In this document: positions 6,550 to 13,828 of the stretch, in pieces
How the letters are laid out: each line of letters begins with the position of its first letter
Numbering within the stretch: the first letter of the stretch is position 1
DNA from: CAZUSP01 sp964623505
Lineage (GTDB): Bacteria > Patescibacteriota > Minisyncoccia > Minisyncoccales > UBA1441
Assembly (NCBI GenBank): GCA_964623505.1
Contig: CAZUSP010000007.1
Coordinates: forward strand, 1-24,813
Length of the DNA: 24,813 nucleotides
Reading direction: 5' to 3'
Translations under genes and position numbers: made by a program
Notes under the pieces: model-generated
What the model was told of the DNA's origin: nothing
Databases searched by the model: none
The model's input: the letters and a program-made list of their open reading frames with translations, nothing else

Positions 6550-7623
6550 ATGATTTCAAAAAGCAAAAAAGTGGTTTTAGGTATGTCCGGGGGAGTAGAT
6601 TCTTCGGTGGCACTTTATCTTCTAAAAGAACAGGGGTTCGAACCGATAGGGGTGTCTTTAAGGTTTTCTTACTGGAAAAGCAGTAAAAACCGATTAAAAG
6701 AAAATATTTGCTGTTCAAAGGAGAATATTTTAAGAGCCAAAAGGGTTTGTGGACAATATGGGGTTCCGCATTTAATAATTGATGCCCGGAAGGAATTTCA
6801 GAGAGCGGTTATAAATTATTTTGTCAAATCGTTAAAAAACAACACCACTCCCAGCCCTTGTTTATTTTGCAATCGTGATGTCAAAATCGCAGCTCTGCTT
6901 TCGTTTGCCCAAAAACAGGGGATAGAAAAAATAGCTACCGGTCATTACGCGAAAACAGAAAAAAGAGGGGATAAATATTTTTTACTCCAAGCAAAAGACA
7001 AGAAAAAAGATCAAAGTTATTTTTTATGTTTGCTTTCACCAAACCAAATCTCCAAACTTATTTTGCCTTTGGAAGAACAGACCAAGGCTCAGGTTTATGA
7101 GATGGCCAAAAAAGAAAAAATAGATGCGAGTCCAAGACAGAGCCAAGACCTGTGCTTTGTTGAGGATAGTTCCATAAAGTCGCTGCTAAAAGAAACCATC
7201 GGAATTAAAAAGGGAAAAATAATTGATAAAAAAGGCCGTATTTTAGGAGAGCATTTGGGTCTTCACTTTTTTACCATTGGTCAGAGAAAGGGGATCGAAC
7301 TCAGCGGAGGCCCTTACTGGGTAACCGGTTTTGATTATAAAGATAATTTTCTTTTTGTGACCAATGAATCCGAAGATCCCGTGCTTTTCTCTCGAGAAGT
7401 TGTTTTGTCTGAGGTTAATTTTATTTCCGGGAAAGCACCGGAAAAACCAATAAAAGTGCAGGCCAAATGCCGTTTCCAGCAGCCGCTGAAAAGAGCGATG
7501 CTTTTTTCTAGGAAAAATAGCGCCAAGATTGTTTTTCAAGAATCACAGAAAGCTGTTACACCGGGCCAGATTACGGCATTTTACCGAGGGAAGACGTGTT
7601 TGGGAGGAGGAATTATTCAATGA
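6550..7623 (+). CDS. mnmA: tRNA-specific 2-thiouridylase MnmA
   Basis: Makes 2-thiouridine at position 34 of Lys, Glu and Gln tRNAs using ATP and a persulfide. The PP-loop GMSGGVDSS is at residues 11-19; the catalytic cysteines are C104 in TPSPCLFCN and C202 in SQDLCFV, the classic pair. The C-terminal beta-barrel domain runs from about 265 to the end (ARKNSAKIVF-type strands, then TPGQITAFYRGKTCLGGGII). The 357 residues are normal. Codon use is markedly A-rich compared with the ribosomal genes. Its stop overlaps the EF-P start (ATGA). The sulfur donor is presumably the cysteine desulfurase encoded at 1011. Confidence 0.96.
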   Translation: MISKSKKVVLGMSGGVDSSVALYLLKEQGFEPIGVSLRFSYWKSSKNRLKENICCSKENILRAKRVCGQYGVPHLIIDARKEFQRAVINYFVKSLKNNTTPSPCLFCNRDVKIAALLSFAQKQGIEKIATGHYAKTEKRGDKYFLLQAKDKKKDQSYFLCLLSPNQISKLILPLEEQTKAQVYEMAKKEKIDASPRQSQDLCFVEDSSIKSLLKETIGIKKGKIIDKKGRILGEHLGLHFFTIGQRKGIELSGGPYWVTGFDYKDNFLFVTNESEDPVLFSREVVLSEVNFISGKAPEKPIKVQAKCRFQQPLKRAMLFSRKNSAKIVFQESQKAVTPGQITAFYRGKTCLGGGIIQ

Positions 7624-8198
7624 TTGATATGCTTTCTATTAGTGATTTAAAAGTAGGCACCGTATTCATACATGAAAAATCGCCCTGGCAGGTTTTGGAA
7701 GTGCGACATATTTACGTGGCCCAGGGCAATCCCTGCCGGCAGACAAAAATCAAGAATTTAATTAACGGCCGGGTGCTGTCTAAAACCTTTAAGCCCGCCG
7801 ACCAATTTGAAGAAGCAGAGATTGAATATCAAGAACTTAAATATATTTATCATCACCGGGGAATGTATCATTTTTGCCATTCTAAAAATCCGTCTCAAAG
7901 ATTTGCCGTTGAAGAAGCGATTGTGGGAAACGAGGGGCATTTTTTAAAAAAAGAATCTTTGGTTCGGGCATTATTTTTTGAAGATAAAATTCGCAGCATA
8001 GACTTGCCGATTAAAATTGAACTAGAGGTTATTGAAGCGCCGCCAAATATTAAGGGGAATAGTGCGCAGAGTTTGTTTAAAATGATTACTTTGGAGACGG
8101 GCGTGCAAATAAAGGCGCCGTTGTTTATTGAAGCTGGAGATATTGTCCGGGTTAATACCAAGACCGGCGATTACGTGGAGCGGACGGTTAAAAAGTAA
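7620..8198 (+). CDS. efp: Elongation factor P-like protein with Gln at the tip
   Basis: EF-P binds between the P and E sites and relieves ribosome stalling at polyproline. All three domains are visible: the N-terminal KOW-like barrel (ISDLKVGTVF to VLEVRHI), an OB domain, and the C-terminal signature KGNSAQSLFKMITLETG with YVERTVKK at the end. ATG 7620 was chosen: GGGAGGAGG lies just before it, it overlaps the mnmA stop, and the protein homology begins there (the frame is open to 7596). The loop that carries the modified Lys/Arg in classical EF-P (KPGKGxAF) reads YVAQGNPCR here, so the tip residue is Q35. No modification enzyme is encoded nearby. It is 192 residues. Confidence 0.9.
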   Translation: MIDMLSISDLKVGTVFIHEKSPWQVLEVRHIYVAQGNPCRQTKIKNLINGRVLSKTFKPADQFEEAEIEYQELKYIYHHRGMYHFCHSKNPSQRFAVEEAIVGNEGHFLKKESLVRALFFEDKIRSIDLPIKIELEVIEAPPNIKGNSAQSLFKMITLETGVQIKAPLFIEAGDIVRVNTKTGDYVERTVKK

Positions 8199-8206
8199 AT
8201 ATTAAA

Positions 8207-8587
8207 ATGTCTAACTGTATTTTTTGTCAGATTGTAAAAAAAGAAATTCCTTGCCGCCGGGTTTATGAAGATGAAAATAATTTGGCTTTTTTAAACATCA
8301 AGCCCTTGGCCTCCGGACATACTTTAATTATTCCCAAAAAGCATTTTGAAAATATTTTAGAAGTAGAAAAAAATGACTTGCAGGCATTAATTTCCGCTGT
8401 GCAAAAAACGGCTAAAATAATTCAAGAGAAATTTAAACCCGGTGGAATGGAAATAATTCAAAGGAATGGCCGGGAAGCCGGACAGGAAATTGAACACGTC
8501 CATTTTCACATAATTCCTTATTATAAAAAAAGCGACCAGGATCATGACCTCGAAGGAGAGCAAGTCTCTGGCGAGATATCAGAATAG
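8207..8587 (+). CDS. HIT family hydrolase (HinT-like)
   Basis: Histidine-triad nucleotide hydrolase/transferase. The active-site motif HVHFHIIP has its three histidines at 97, 99 and 101, preceded by the conserved N-G-x-x-A-G-Q (NGREAGQE). The N-terminus CIFCQIVKKEIPCRRVYED shows the zinc-type C-x2-C and the usual HinT start. At 126 residues the length is typical. It lies eight bases after efp and shares its A+T-rich composition, so mnmA-efp-HIT probably form one operon. The substrate cannot be told from sequence; adenosine phosphoramidates are usual for the family. Confidence 0.93.
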   Translation: MSNCIFCQIVKKEIPCRRVYEDENNLAFLNIKPLASGHTLIIPKKHFENILEVEKNDLQALISAVQKTAKIIQEKFKPGGMEIIQRNGREAGQEIEHVHFHIIPYYKKSDQDHDLEGEQVSGEISE

Positions 8588-8738
8588 AACTTAGCGGTTT
8601 TTCCGAGATTAATAAGGTGGACAGTTTTTCTGTTTGGCTCTGCGCCGACGCGCGGGGCGGGCTGATTCGTCCGAATGGCGCGGGAAGGAGAGTCTGGGAG
8701 GAATATCTGCGCCGCTTTACTTGGAAGTGGCCGGGTTA

Positions 8739-8767
8739 TTGTGTTTACTTTTTGAATTTGGTATGCT
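8739..8767 (+). promoter_or_regulatory. Extended -10 promoter for the coiled-coil genes
   Basis: TTGTGT (8739-8744), a 17-base spacer, then TGG-TATGCT (8759-8767), an extended -10 with 4/6 core matches. It lies 28 bases before the ATG at 8796. Confidence 0.4.
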
Positions 8768-8795
8768 TAAAGCGTTGCCTTTAAAATAAAACATT

Positions 8796-10157
8796 ATGTC
8801 TTTCGAGAAACCGCCAATAACACCAACACCGGAGCAAGAGGCACGAAAAACCCCGACTCCGGAAGAGGTTAAAAGTCAGGAAAAAGCCGCAGAGCAAGCC
8901 AGGGCCAGTGAAAATACGGCATCTGTTTTGAGTTCTGAAAATAAATCTTTTTTCGGAAGAATGTCAGAGGAGGGAAGAAGAATTACCAATCAAGTTTACG
9001 AAGGTCTCCATAGAACTCCGGGTGTCAGTAAAATTGTTGGCAGGATGGAAGTAGCCTACAACCAATTTTTGATTGACCGACACCAAGAAAAAGCCATTAA
9101 GCTTGGGGATAAAATAAATGGCTTAGGTTTGCATATTGACGCATTTGACCAATCCAAAAAAGAAATTGAGTCTGTTATTGAAAGCTTGAGACGACAGAAC
9201 ATGCCTGGCGTCGAATCTTTGCAGATAAAGCTACAAGACATTGATCGGCAAAAAGCGGTTTTGTTGAGGGAGAGAGACGGCGCCCAATCAAAACTTGAGG
9301 CCAGGGACAATAAAACAAAATTGTATACAAATGAAAGGGACCGAGTGGCTGACAAACTCATTGAACATTACGAAGAAAGACTTAGACCGATGGAGGCGGA
9401 GCTAGAGAGACTCCAAACTTTCAGGGACCAAACCGATTTGCTTGTTGCCGTCACTGAAGCAAGGCACAAAGAGTCGCTTGCCAGACTTGGCGATATAGAA
9501 AAAAAGAAAAATCAAATAGAAGACGCCTTGCGTCGGGGGGGAATGTCGGAAAAGGCAATTAGAAAATTTGAGGCAATCAAACAACTTGACAAAGTGTTGG
9601 CCGATGGTCGGAAAAAAGTACGAACAGAAAGGGAAAATCTTGCTTGGCGTAAAGCGGAAATAAACGAAAGAATTGCGCAGATTGACGCAAAAGCTAATCC
9701 ATACCGGGACAAGCGGGAAGAATTTGTGCGAGTGAAAGAAAGAAGGCCGATCAAAGTTGATGTCGCCACCAGACAAAAAGGAGAGGTATTTACCGGTGAA
9801 GAAGAGGTCAGGACTCGTCGACGAGCCGAAGCGAGTCATGAAAGAAAGTCAACCATGAGCAGGTTTGAAGCAGAAAGTGATATTGAAGAAAAAGCTGAAG
9901 GTGAGAAGCGATTACAAACGGCGGCCTTGTTGGCTGGCTGGAATGCTTTTATAAAAGAAACATATAAAGATGCTGGCAGGTTTGTTGACCTGAAAGATTT
10001 TTTGCGAGCAACCCGTTTATCCGAAGATTACGAATTAGATTTAGATAGTTTCAAAAATATTCTCGGTAAATATCTAAAATTTAAAAGAATGCCGATGGAG
10101 CAGTTTAATCAAAGCATAAACGCATTTTTTGAGAAAACAGCAGAAGCTGAAAAATAA
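8796..10157 (+). CDS. Coiled-coil protein of unknown function
   Basis: I do not recognise this 453-residue protein. Residues 1-50 are rich in Pro, Thr and Glu (KPPITPTPEQEARKTPTPEE) and look disordered. From about 95 to 330 it is almost entirely charged heptad-like helix (for example KKEIESVIESLRRQN, ERLRPMEAELERL, KKNQIEDALRRGG), a long coiled coil. A charged basic stretch (RTRRRAEASHERK) follows, and the end (about 370-450) looks like a small helical domain (WNAFIKETYKDAGRFVDLKD, then FKNILGKYLKFKRMP). No signal peptide or membrane segment is seen. A smaller coiled-coil gene follows after 22 bases. A scaffolding or envelope-associated role is possible but not shown. Confidence 0.75.
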   Translation: MSFEKPPITPTPEQEARKTPTPEEVKSQEKAAEQARASENTASVLSSENKSFFGRMSEEGRRITNQVYEGLHRTPGVSKIVGRMEVAYNQFLIDRHQEKAIKLGDKINGLGLHIDAFDQSKKEIESVIESLRRQNMPGVESLQIKLQDIDRQKAVLLRERDGAQSKLEARDNKTKLYTNERDRVADKLIEHYEERLRPMEAELERLQTFRDQTDLLVAVTEARHKESLARLGDIEKKKNQIEDALRRGGMSEKAIRKFEAIKQLDKVLADGRKKVRTERENLAWRKAEINERIAQIDAKANPYRDKREEFVRVKERRPIKVDVATRQKGEVFTGEEEVRTRRRAEASHERKSTMSRFEAESDIEEKAEGEKRLQTAALLAGWNAFIKETYKDAGRFVDLKDFLRATRLSEDYELDLDSFKNILGKYLKFKRMPMEQFNQSINAFFEKTAEAEK

Positions 10158-10179
10158 AGTGTATTGAATTAAAATTTAG

Positions 10180-10452
10180 ATGAACATGAGAAACAAGATC
10201 ACCCAAAAACCCGGTCCATCTACCAACGCTCAACTGCAAGTCCTGCTTGATGAAGCAAACGGTGTGGCGAGAGAGATAGATCAAATAGTCAGCGAATCGG
10301 CGACTCAATTTAACGAGATTGGTTCTAAGGTTAATGAATCAATTACCGCGATTGAAAAAATTTGCTCCGAACTGGACCAAATTGAGGAAGAGACGGGAGA
10401 CGAAATGGATAAGTTGATTTTGCAACAGGCAGAAGCATTGGCCGAAGAGTAA
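10180..10452 (+). CDS. Small coiled-coil protein, hypothetical
   Basis: 90 residues, acidic, without a recognised family. From about residue 18 on it is one predicted helix with heptad-like spacing (LLDEANGVAREIDQIVSE, later AIEKICSELDQIEEETGDEM). It begins 22 bases after the larger coiled-coil gene and shares its composition, so the two are probably co-transcribed and may form a complex. ATG 10180 or the next ATG at 10186 could be the start; neither has a clear Shine-Dalgarno. Confidence 0.6.
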   Translation: MNMRNKITQKPGPSTNAQLQVLLDEANGVAREIDQIVSESATQFNEIGSKVNESITAIEKICSELDQIEEETGDEMDKLILQQAEALAEE

Positions 10453-10525
10453 ATTTTTTTGACCTTTCTCTTTTTCCCGTTCCGCCGCTTTTAGGCAAGA
10501 CGGCGCAGACATTTCCCATATTTAA

Positions 10526-10541
10526 GATTGTTAACACAATC
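10526..10541. other. Short hairpin between convergent genes
   Basis: GATTGT (10526-10531), loop TAAC, ACAATC (10536-10541) at the end of the minus-strand E1-beta gene. A second, looser inverted repeat CGCCG / CGGCG spans 10483-10505. Neither has a T-run, so termination here is only a possibility. Confidence 0.3.
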
Positions 10542-11487
10542 ACTCAAGGATGGTTTTTATTTTGTCGAATATTTTGTATTTATCGATCAGAACATTCTTT
10601 TCATTGCTCGGGCCGATGCTCTCAAAACTGCTGGTTAAACTATGAAATTCAATTTGATTGCGATTAGTCCGGGTGGCCAACTCTCCAAGAACTTTTTTGG
10701 AAATTGCTCCATAACCCTCTTCGATTGCCAGCACTCGCTTGGTTTTTAAGACAGATTTAATCAAAGTGTCGTAATCGATGTTGGTCAGATATCTTAAATC
10801 AATTAGCTCAATTCCTCTCATTGGGGCATCTTTCTTTGGGTCAAGTTCTGAAATCAAGTGACGTACAATTTCAATGCTTCTTCCGTAACTAAATATCGTC
10901 AAATCATTTCCTTTTTTGGTAACACGCGCCCTCCCTTCTTTGACCGGGTTCGGCTCAAACTCACTCTCCAGAAGCAGTTTATGGGTGACAAATAATCCCG
11001 GCGCATTTGAGGAAAGTCTTTGCCTGAACATCTCATAAGCATCGGTGGCATTTGAAGGAAAAACGACTTCAAGACCTGGAATATTCGAAAAAACAAATTC
11101 AAGCGACTGCGAATGTGTTGCCCCATATTGCCGGTTTGAGTTTAATGTGACATAGAGAGTTAACGGAACCAATACCTTTTTCCCAGAAAAAAAGCTAATC
11201 TTGGAAGCATTATTTATGATTTGATCGGTGGCATGCAAAATAAAGTCGAAAAATGCATACTCAACTAAGGTTGGTTTACCCATAATGGCCATACCGGTTG
11301 CGATTCCAGTTGTGGCTGCTTCGGCGATTGGAGTATCAAAAAAATTTGACGGGAATTTTTCAGGCAGTCCCTTAAAAACTTCTCCATACCCTCCCCAGCT
11401 ACATATGTCTTGACCAAAGACATATAACGACTCTTGACTTCTTAATTTTTCAGAGACCGCTTTTTTTATTGCTTCAAAGTATGTCAT
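10540..11487 (-). CDS. 2-oxoacid dehydrogenase-type E1 beta subunit
   Basis: The beta half of a thiamine-diphosphate E1 heterotetramer (pyruvate, acetoin or branched-chain type). It begins MTYFEAIKKAVSEKL, has YVFGQDICSWGG where the family has GEDV, then FDTPIAEAATTGIATG. The Glu in PIAE is the cofactor-activating residue. THSQSLEFVFSNIPGLEVVFPS is the family HSQ-PGL-VV-PS core, and the C-terminal transketolase domain follows (NDLTIFSYGR, then RVLAIEEGYGAISKKV). At 315 residues it is complete. Its start overlaps the end of the alpha gene by 14 bases, so the pair is one operon. No E2 lipoyl acyltransferase or E3 gene is visible, so it may form C-C bonds or release an aldehyde rather than make an acyl-CoA. 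That is inference. Confidence 0.9.
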   Translation of the reverse strand: MTYFEAIKKAVSEKLRSQESLYVFGQDICSWGGYGEVFKGLPEKFPSNFFDTPIAEAATTGIATGMAIMGKPTLVEYAFFDFILHATDQIINNASKISFFSGKKVLVPLTLYVTLNSNRQYGATHSQSLEFVFSNIPGLEVVFPSNATDAYEMFRQRLSSNAPGLFVTHKLLLESEFEPNPVKEGRARVTKKGNDLTIFSYGRSIEIVRHLISELDPKKDAPMRGIELIDLRYLTNIDYDTLIKSVLKTKRVLAIEEGYGAISKKVLGELATRTNRNQIEFHSLTSSFESIGPSNEKNVLIDKYKIFDKIKTILE

Positions 11488-13066
11488 TAATCAGTTTCGT
11501 TATTTTATTTATCGCCTCTTGTTTTGTCTCCATCATCTCATCAGGCGAAACTTTCATTTCATTCAAAAGAAATTTTTCAAAGATCTTTATTGGATCTCGT
11601 TTTAGCCAATACTGTTCTCGGGCCGCATCTTTATATACTTGCTGGGTATCACTCATCGAGTGTCCGCAAAAACGGTAGGTCATAACTTCCACAAAAACAG
11701 GTTGAGAGTTTTTTCTAACCACCTCCATGACATTTCTGAGTCGAGTTTCAAGGACCAGCAGGTCCGTCCCTTCAGCAACTTTTTCCGCCTCAATTTTGTA
11801 ACTATTCTCAATGAGAGTCGAAATATTTTCAGTCGGTAAGTGCTTTTTAATCGGTGTGCTTTGTGAGTAAAAATTGTTTTCACATATTATCATCAGAGGA
11901 ACTTGCCAGATACTGGCAATATTTAGTGATTCATGCACCGCTCCTTCATCGAGAGATCCCTCGCCGATAATGTTTATGCAAACTTTATTGTTTTGACTAA
12001 TTTTGTTTGACAGGGCGACGCCGGTCGAAATCGGAGCATTGGCGCCAACTATACCGTTGGCGATGATGCGGTTTGATCCATCAGCGAAAAAGTGCATTGG
12101 ACCGGAGAGGCCCCGGTTTAAACCTTTTTCGTCACCGATGCATTCTAAAAAGAACTTCCGAGGATCAATTCCCAGGCCCAGGGCAATATGATGACCGCGA
12201 TGAGTGACAAAAACCGTGTCGCCTGGTTCGATGACGTTGCCCAAGGCCACGCCGGTTGCTTCCTGTCCGATTGCCAAATGATATGAACCCTGGATTTTAT
12301 TTTTTTTAAATAGTTTTTCTAAAATATTCTCAAATTCTCGTATTTGCACAAGTTTAACGTAATCATTTATTAATTTCTCTTTTGAAAGATTGGCATCTCG
12401 CTGATCGCCGATATTTCTTTGCTGTTTTGTGTAAAGGTCCAAAATGTCATCTTCGTAGAAGACGGGGTACTTATTTTGAGCGGAGAAATTTTCACCCTCG
12501 ATTTTATTTAAAGGACGTCCACTGTGCTTATCTCTGATAGTAACCATGCAGATCATTCCCGACAATCCCGCATACAAACACATGAAAACACCCAGTTCGG
12601 TGTGACCGACTCTCTCTGACAACAAGCCCTTGCGAGCAATATAAGTTCGAATGTGACCGGGCATCACAAATCTATCGCTGAACTCTTCGCATCGATTGTT
12701 GGCCACTATCTCGGAAAGAGATTTAATGGCCAAAACCTTGTCCTGATCGGCCGAACCCGTTTTAACTTCTTTCAGATCAAATGTTGGACCAGCGTGAGAC
12801 TTAACAATGGCGTCTTTGACGTGTTCATCAAGATCCGCGCTTAATTCAAGCGACTCGCTTAGATAATGCATGCCCAGCTTTTTGGCTACTGGCTGTGGAA
12901 TCATAAGAACTATATCGCTTGTTGCGAATTCACGAAGTACTTTGTACAGATCTCGCGTCAGGAATTCAGCTGGAACGGCAAAGGCCATTTCATCTTCATC
13001 GTTGTGATAAATTAGAAATGGTTTTTTGGATCTGATTTGTTGTTGAATTTTATTCACATTACACAT
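11474..13066 (-). CDS. Fusion: RibB-like domain + E1 alpha subunit
   Basis: A 530-residue protein with two parts. Residues about 5-212 match 3,4-dihydroxy-2-butanone-4-phosphate synthase (RibB): EFLTRDLYKVLREFAT, the TGSADQDKVLAIKSL phosphate region, MPGH (135-138) and the metal-ligand motif ERVGHTELGV (151-160). The acidic RENEGD loop is missing (NDEDEMAFAVPAEF, three residues shorter) and the conserved ICEI glutamate is lost (ICMVTI), so normal RibB catalysis is unlikely. Residues about 234-530 are a complete E1 alpha: HRGHH (289-293), the ThDP/Mg motif GEGS...ENN (368-398; usually GDG) and GHSMSD (468-473). A linker of about 20 residues joins them in one uninterrupted frame. ATG 13066 has no clear Shine-Dalgarno. 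E1 beta follows directly. Confidence 0.88.
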   Translation of the reverse strand: MCNVNKIQQQIRSKKPFLIYHNDEDEMAFAVPAEFLTRDLYKVLREFATSDIVLMIPQPVAKKLGMHYLSESLELSADLDEHVKDAIVKSHAGPTFDLKEVKTGSADQDKVLAIKSLSEIVANNRCEEFSDRFVMPGHIRTYIARKGLLSERVGHTELGVFMCLYAGLSGMICMVTIRDKHSGRPLNKIEGENFSAQNKYPVFYEDDILDLYTKQQRNIGDQRDANLSKEKLINDYVKLVQIREFENILEKLFKKNKIQGSYHLAIGQEATGVALGNVIEPGDTVFVTHRGHHIALGLGIDPRKFFLECIGDEKGLNRGLSGPMHFFADGSNRIIANGIVGANAPISTGVALSNKISQNNKVCINIIGEGSLDEGAVHESLNIASIWQVPLMIICENNFYSQSTPIKKHLPTENISTLIENSYKIEAEKVAEGTDLLVLETRLRNVMEVVRKNSQPVFVEVMTYRFCGHSMSDTQQVYKDAAREQYWLKRDPIKIFEKFLLNEMKVSPDEMMETKQEAINKITKLINDIL

Positions 13067-13124
13067 AATAAACTAATTACTAAGTTCTTGCAATTAAATG
13101 TTATAAGCTAACCGATGGGTTGCC

Positions 13125-13169
13125 ATGTTGTTAAATCCCGGCCCCGGTATTCTGGGGCTGGGGCAACAT
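13125..13169 (-). promoter_or_regulatory. G+C-rich hairpin in the leader of the RibB-E1 operon
   Basis: CCCGGCCCC (13137-13145) pairs with GGGGCTGGG (13154-13162; one G-T pair) around an eight-base loop, and the outer ATGTTG (13125-13130) pairs with CAACAT (13164-13169). GTTGCC at 13119-13124 could pair instead with GGCAAC (13162-13167), giving two exclusive folds. On the minus strand this lies about 60 bases before the fusion gene. It has no T-run. It does not match the FMN riboswitch consensus that I know. Confidence 0.4.
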
Positions 13170-13173
13170 CTTT

Positions 13174-13202
13174 GTGATAGTGCGCCAACTTTGTTGGTAC
13201 AA
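13174..13202 (-). promoter_or_regulatory. Possible promoter of the RibB-E1 operon
   Basis: On the minus strand TTGTAC (13202-13197), a 17-base spacer, then TATCAC (13179-13174): 3/6 and 4/6 matches. The predicted start falls just at the 5' foot of the hairpin at 13169-13125. The spacer contains the small inverted repeat CCAAC-AAA-GTTGG. Weak evidence. Confidence 0.25.
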
Positions 13203-13249
13203 AATTCGTCCGGGTGTTCCGCTTTGATATCTGCCACGTGAAGCGCGGC

Positions 13250-13742
13250 AATCAATCTGGACTTTGTTCAAAAAAGGTTTGCGCTTCGTTTAGCAACTGC
13301 GACCAATCTAGACGTCTTGATGAGAAAACCAAAGAAACGGAAACGAAACTTGATAAGCTGGTCAACGCTTTTTTAGACGGTTCGATTGAAAAAGAAACCT
13401 GCTTTGTCAAAAAAGACGAACTTATCAAAACAAAAACAAACCTTAACCGAAGAAAGTCTGATTTTGGGCGAAAGGGAAACAACTGGATTAAACCCTTGCG
13501 GGAATGAATAAAAACCACTCGTCACGCCGAAAAACCTGTTTTAACCGATGATTTTTATGAAATAAAATCATCGGCGGAAAAAAATTGAAACGAACCGCCG
13601 TTTGCTGGACAGAAAACTGATTTTTGATTTTGTCCGTCCGCCTGATTTTGTGTCGAAATATTTGGAAAAATGCGGGCGAAGTTCCGCCAGAGACGAGGTG
13701 AGCGAGCAAACAAACTGCCCGCAAAATCCGCAATATTTAGAT
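13250..13742 (+). pseudogene. Serine recombinase, decayed 3' part
   Basis: The C-terminal coiled coil and tail of a resolvase/invertase-type serine recombinase as seen in many CPR genomes. The first frame (to 13507) reads LDKLVNAFLDGSIEKETCF, KKDELIKTKTNL and KGNNWIKPLRE, then stops at TGA 13505-13507 where the family has Trp (REW). Beyond the stop the same frame continues IKTTRHAEKPVL. At the A7 run 13578-13584 the frame shifts; removing one A joins it to ETNRRLLDRKL and IFDFVRPPDFVSKY, the usual end of the family. The catalytic N-terminal domain is absent. The remnant runs up to the 3' end of the tRNA-Pro gene. It is dead by at least two lesions plus truncation. Confidence 0.75.
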
Positions 13743-13817
13743 TGGTCGGGGCGCCGGGAATCGAACCCGGGTCACAGGACCCCCAGCCCTGCATAATAAC
13801 CATTATACGACACCCCG
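13743..13817 (-). tRNA. tRNA-Pro(GGG)
   Basis: On the minus strand a 75-base cloverleaf with CCA encoded. The acceptor CGGGGTG pairs with CGCCCCG, the anticodon stem CAGGG with TCCTG (one G-T pair), and the loop is CTGGGGG with anticodon GGG at 13784-13782. The T arm is CCGGG-TTCGATT-CCCGG and the D loop contains AATGG. The C1-G72 pair and A73 are bacterial tRNA-Pro identity features. The D stem has one weak pair. The decayed recombinase abuts its 3' end. Confidence 0.92.
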
Positions 13818-13828
13818 TCGTCGAGAAG

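Noticed and set aside
8588..8795. About 70 open codons after the HIT gene
   Set aside because: No start codon, no family similarity and unusual composition; treated as intergenic.
13067..13213. FMN riboswitch before the RibB-containing gene
   Set aside because: Expected from the RibB domain, but the conserved riboswitch segments are not present on the minus strand.
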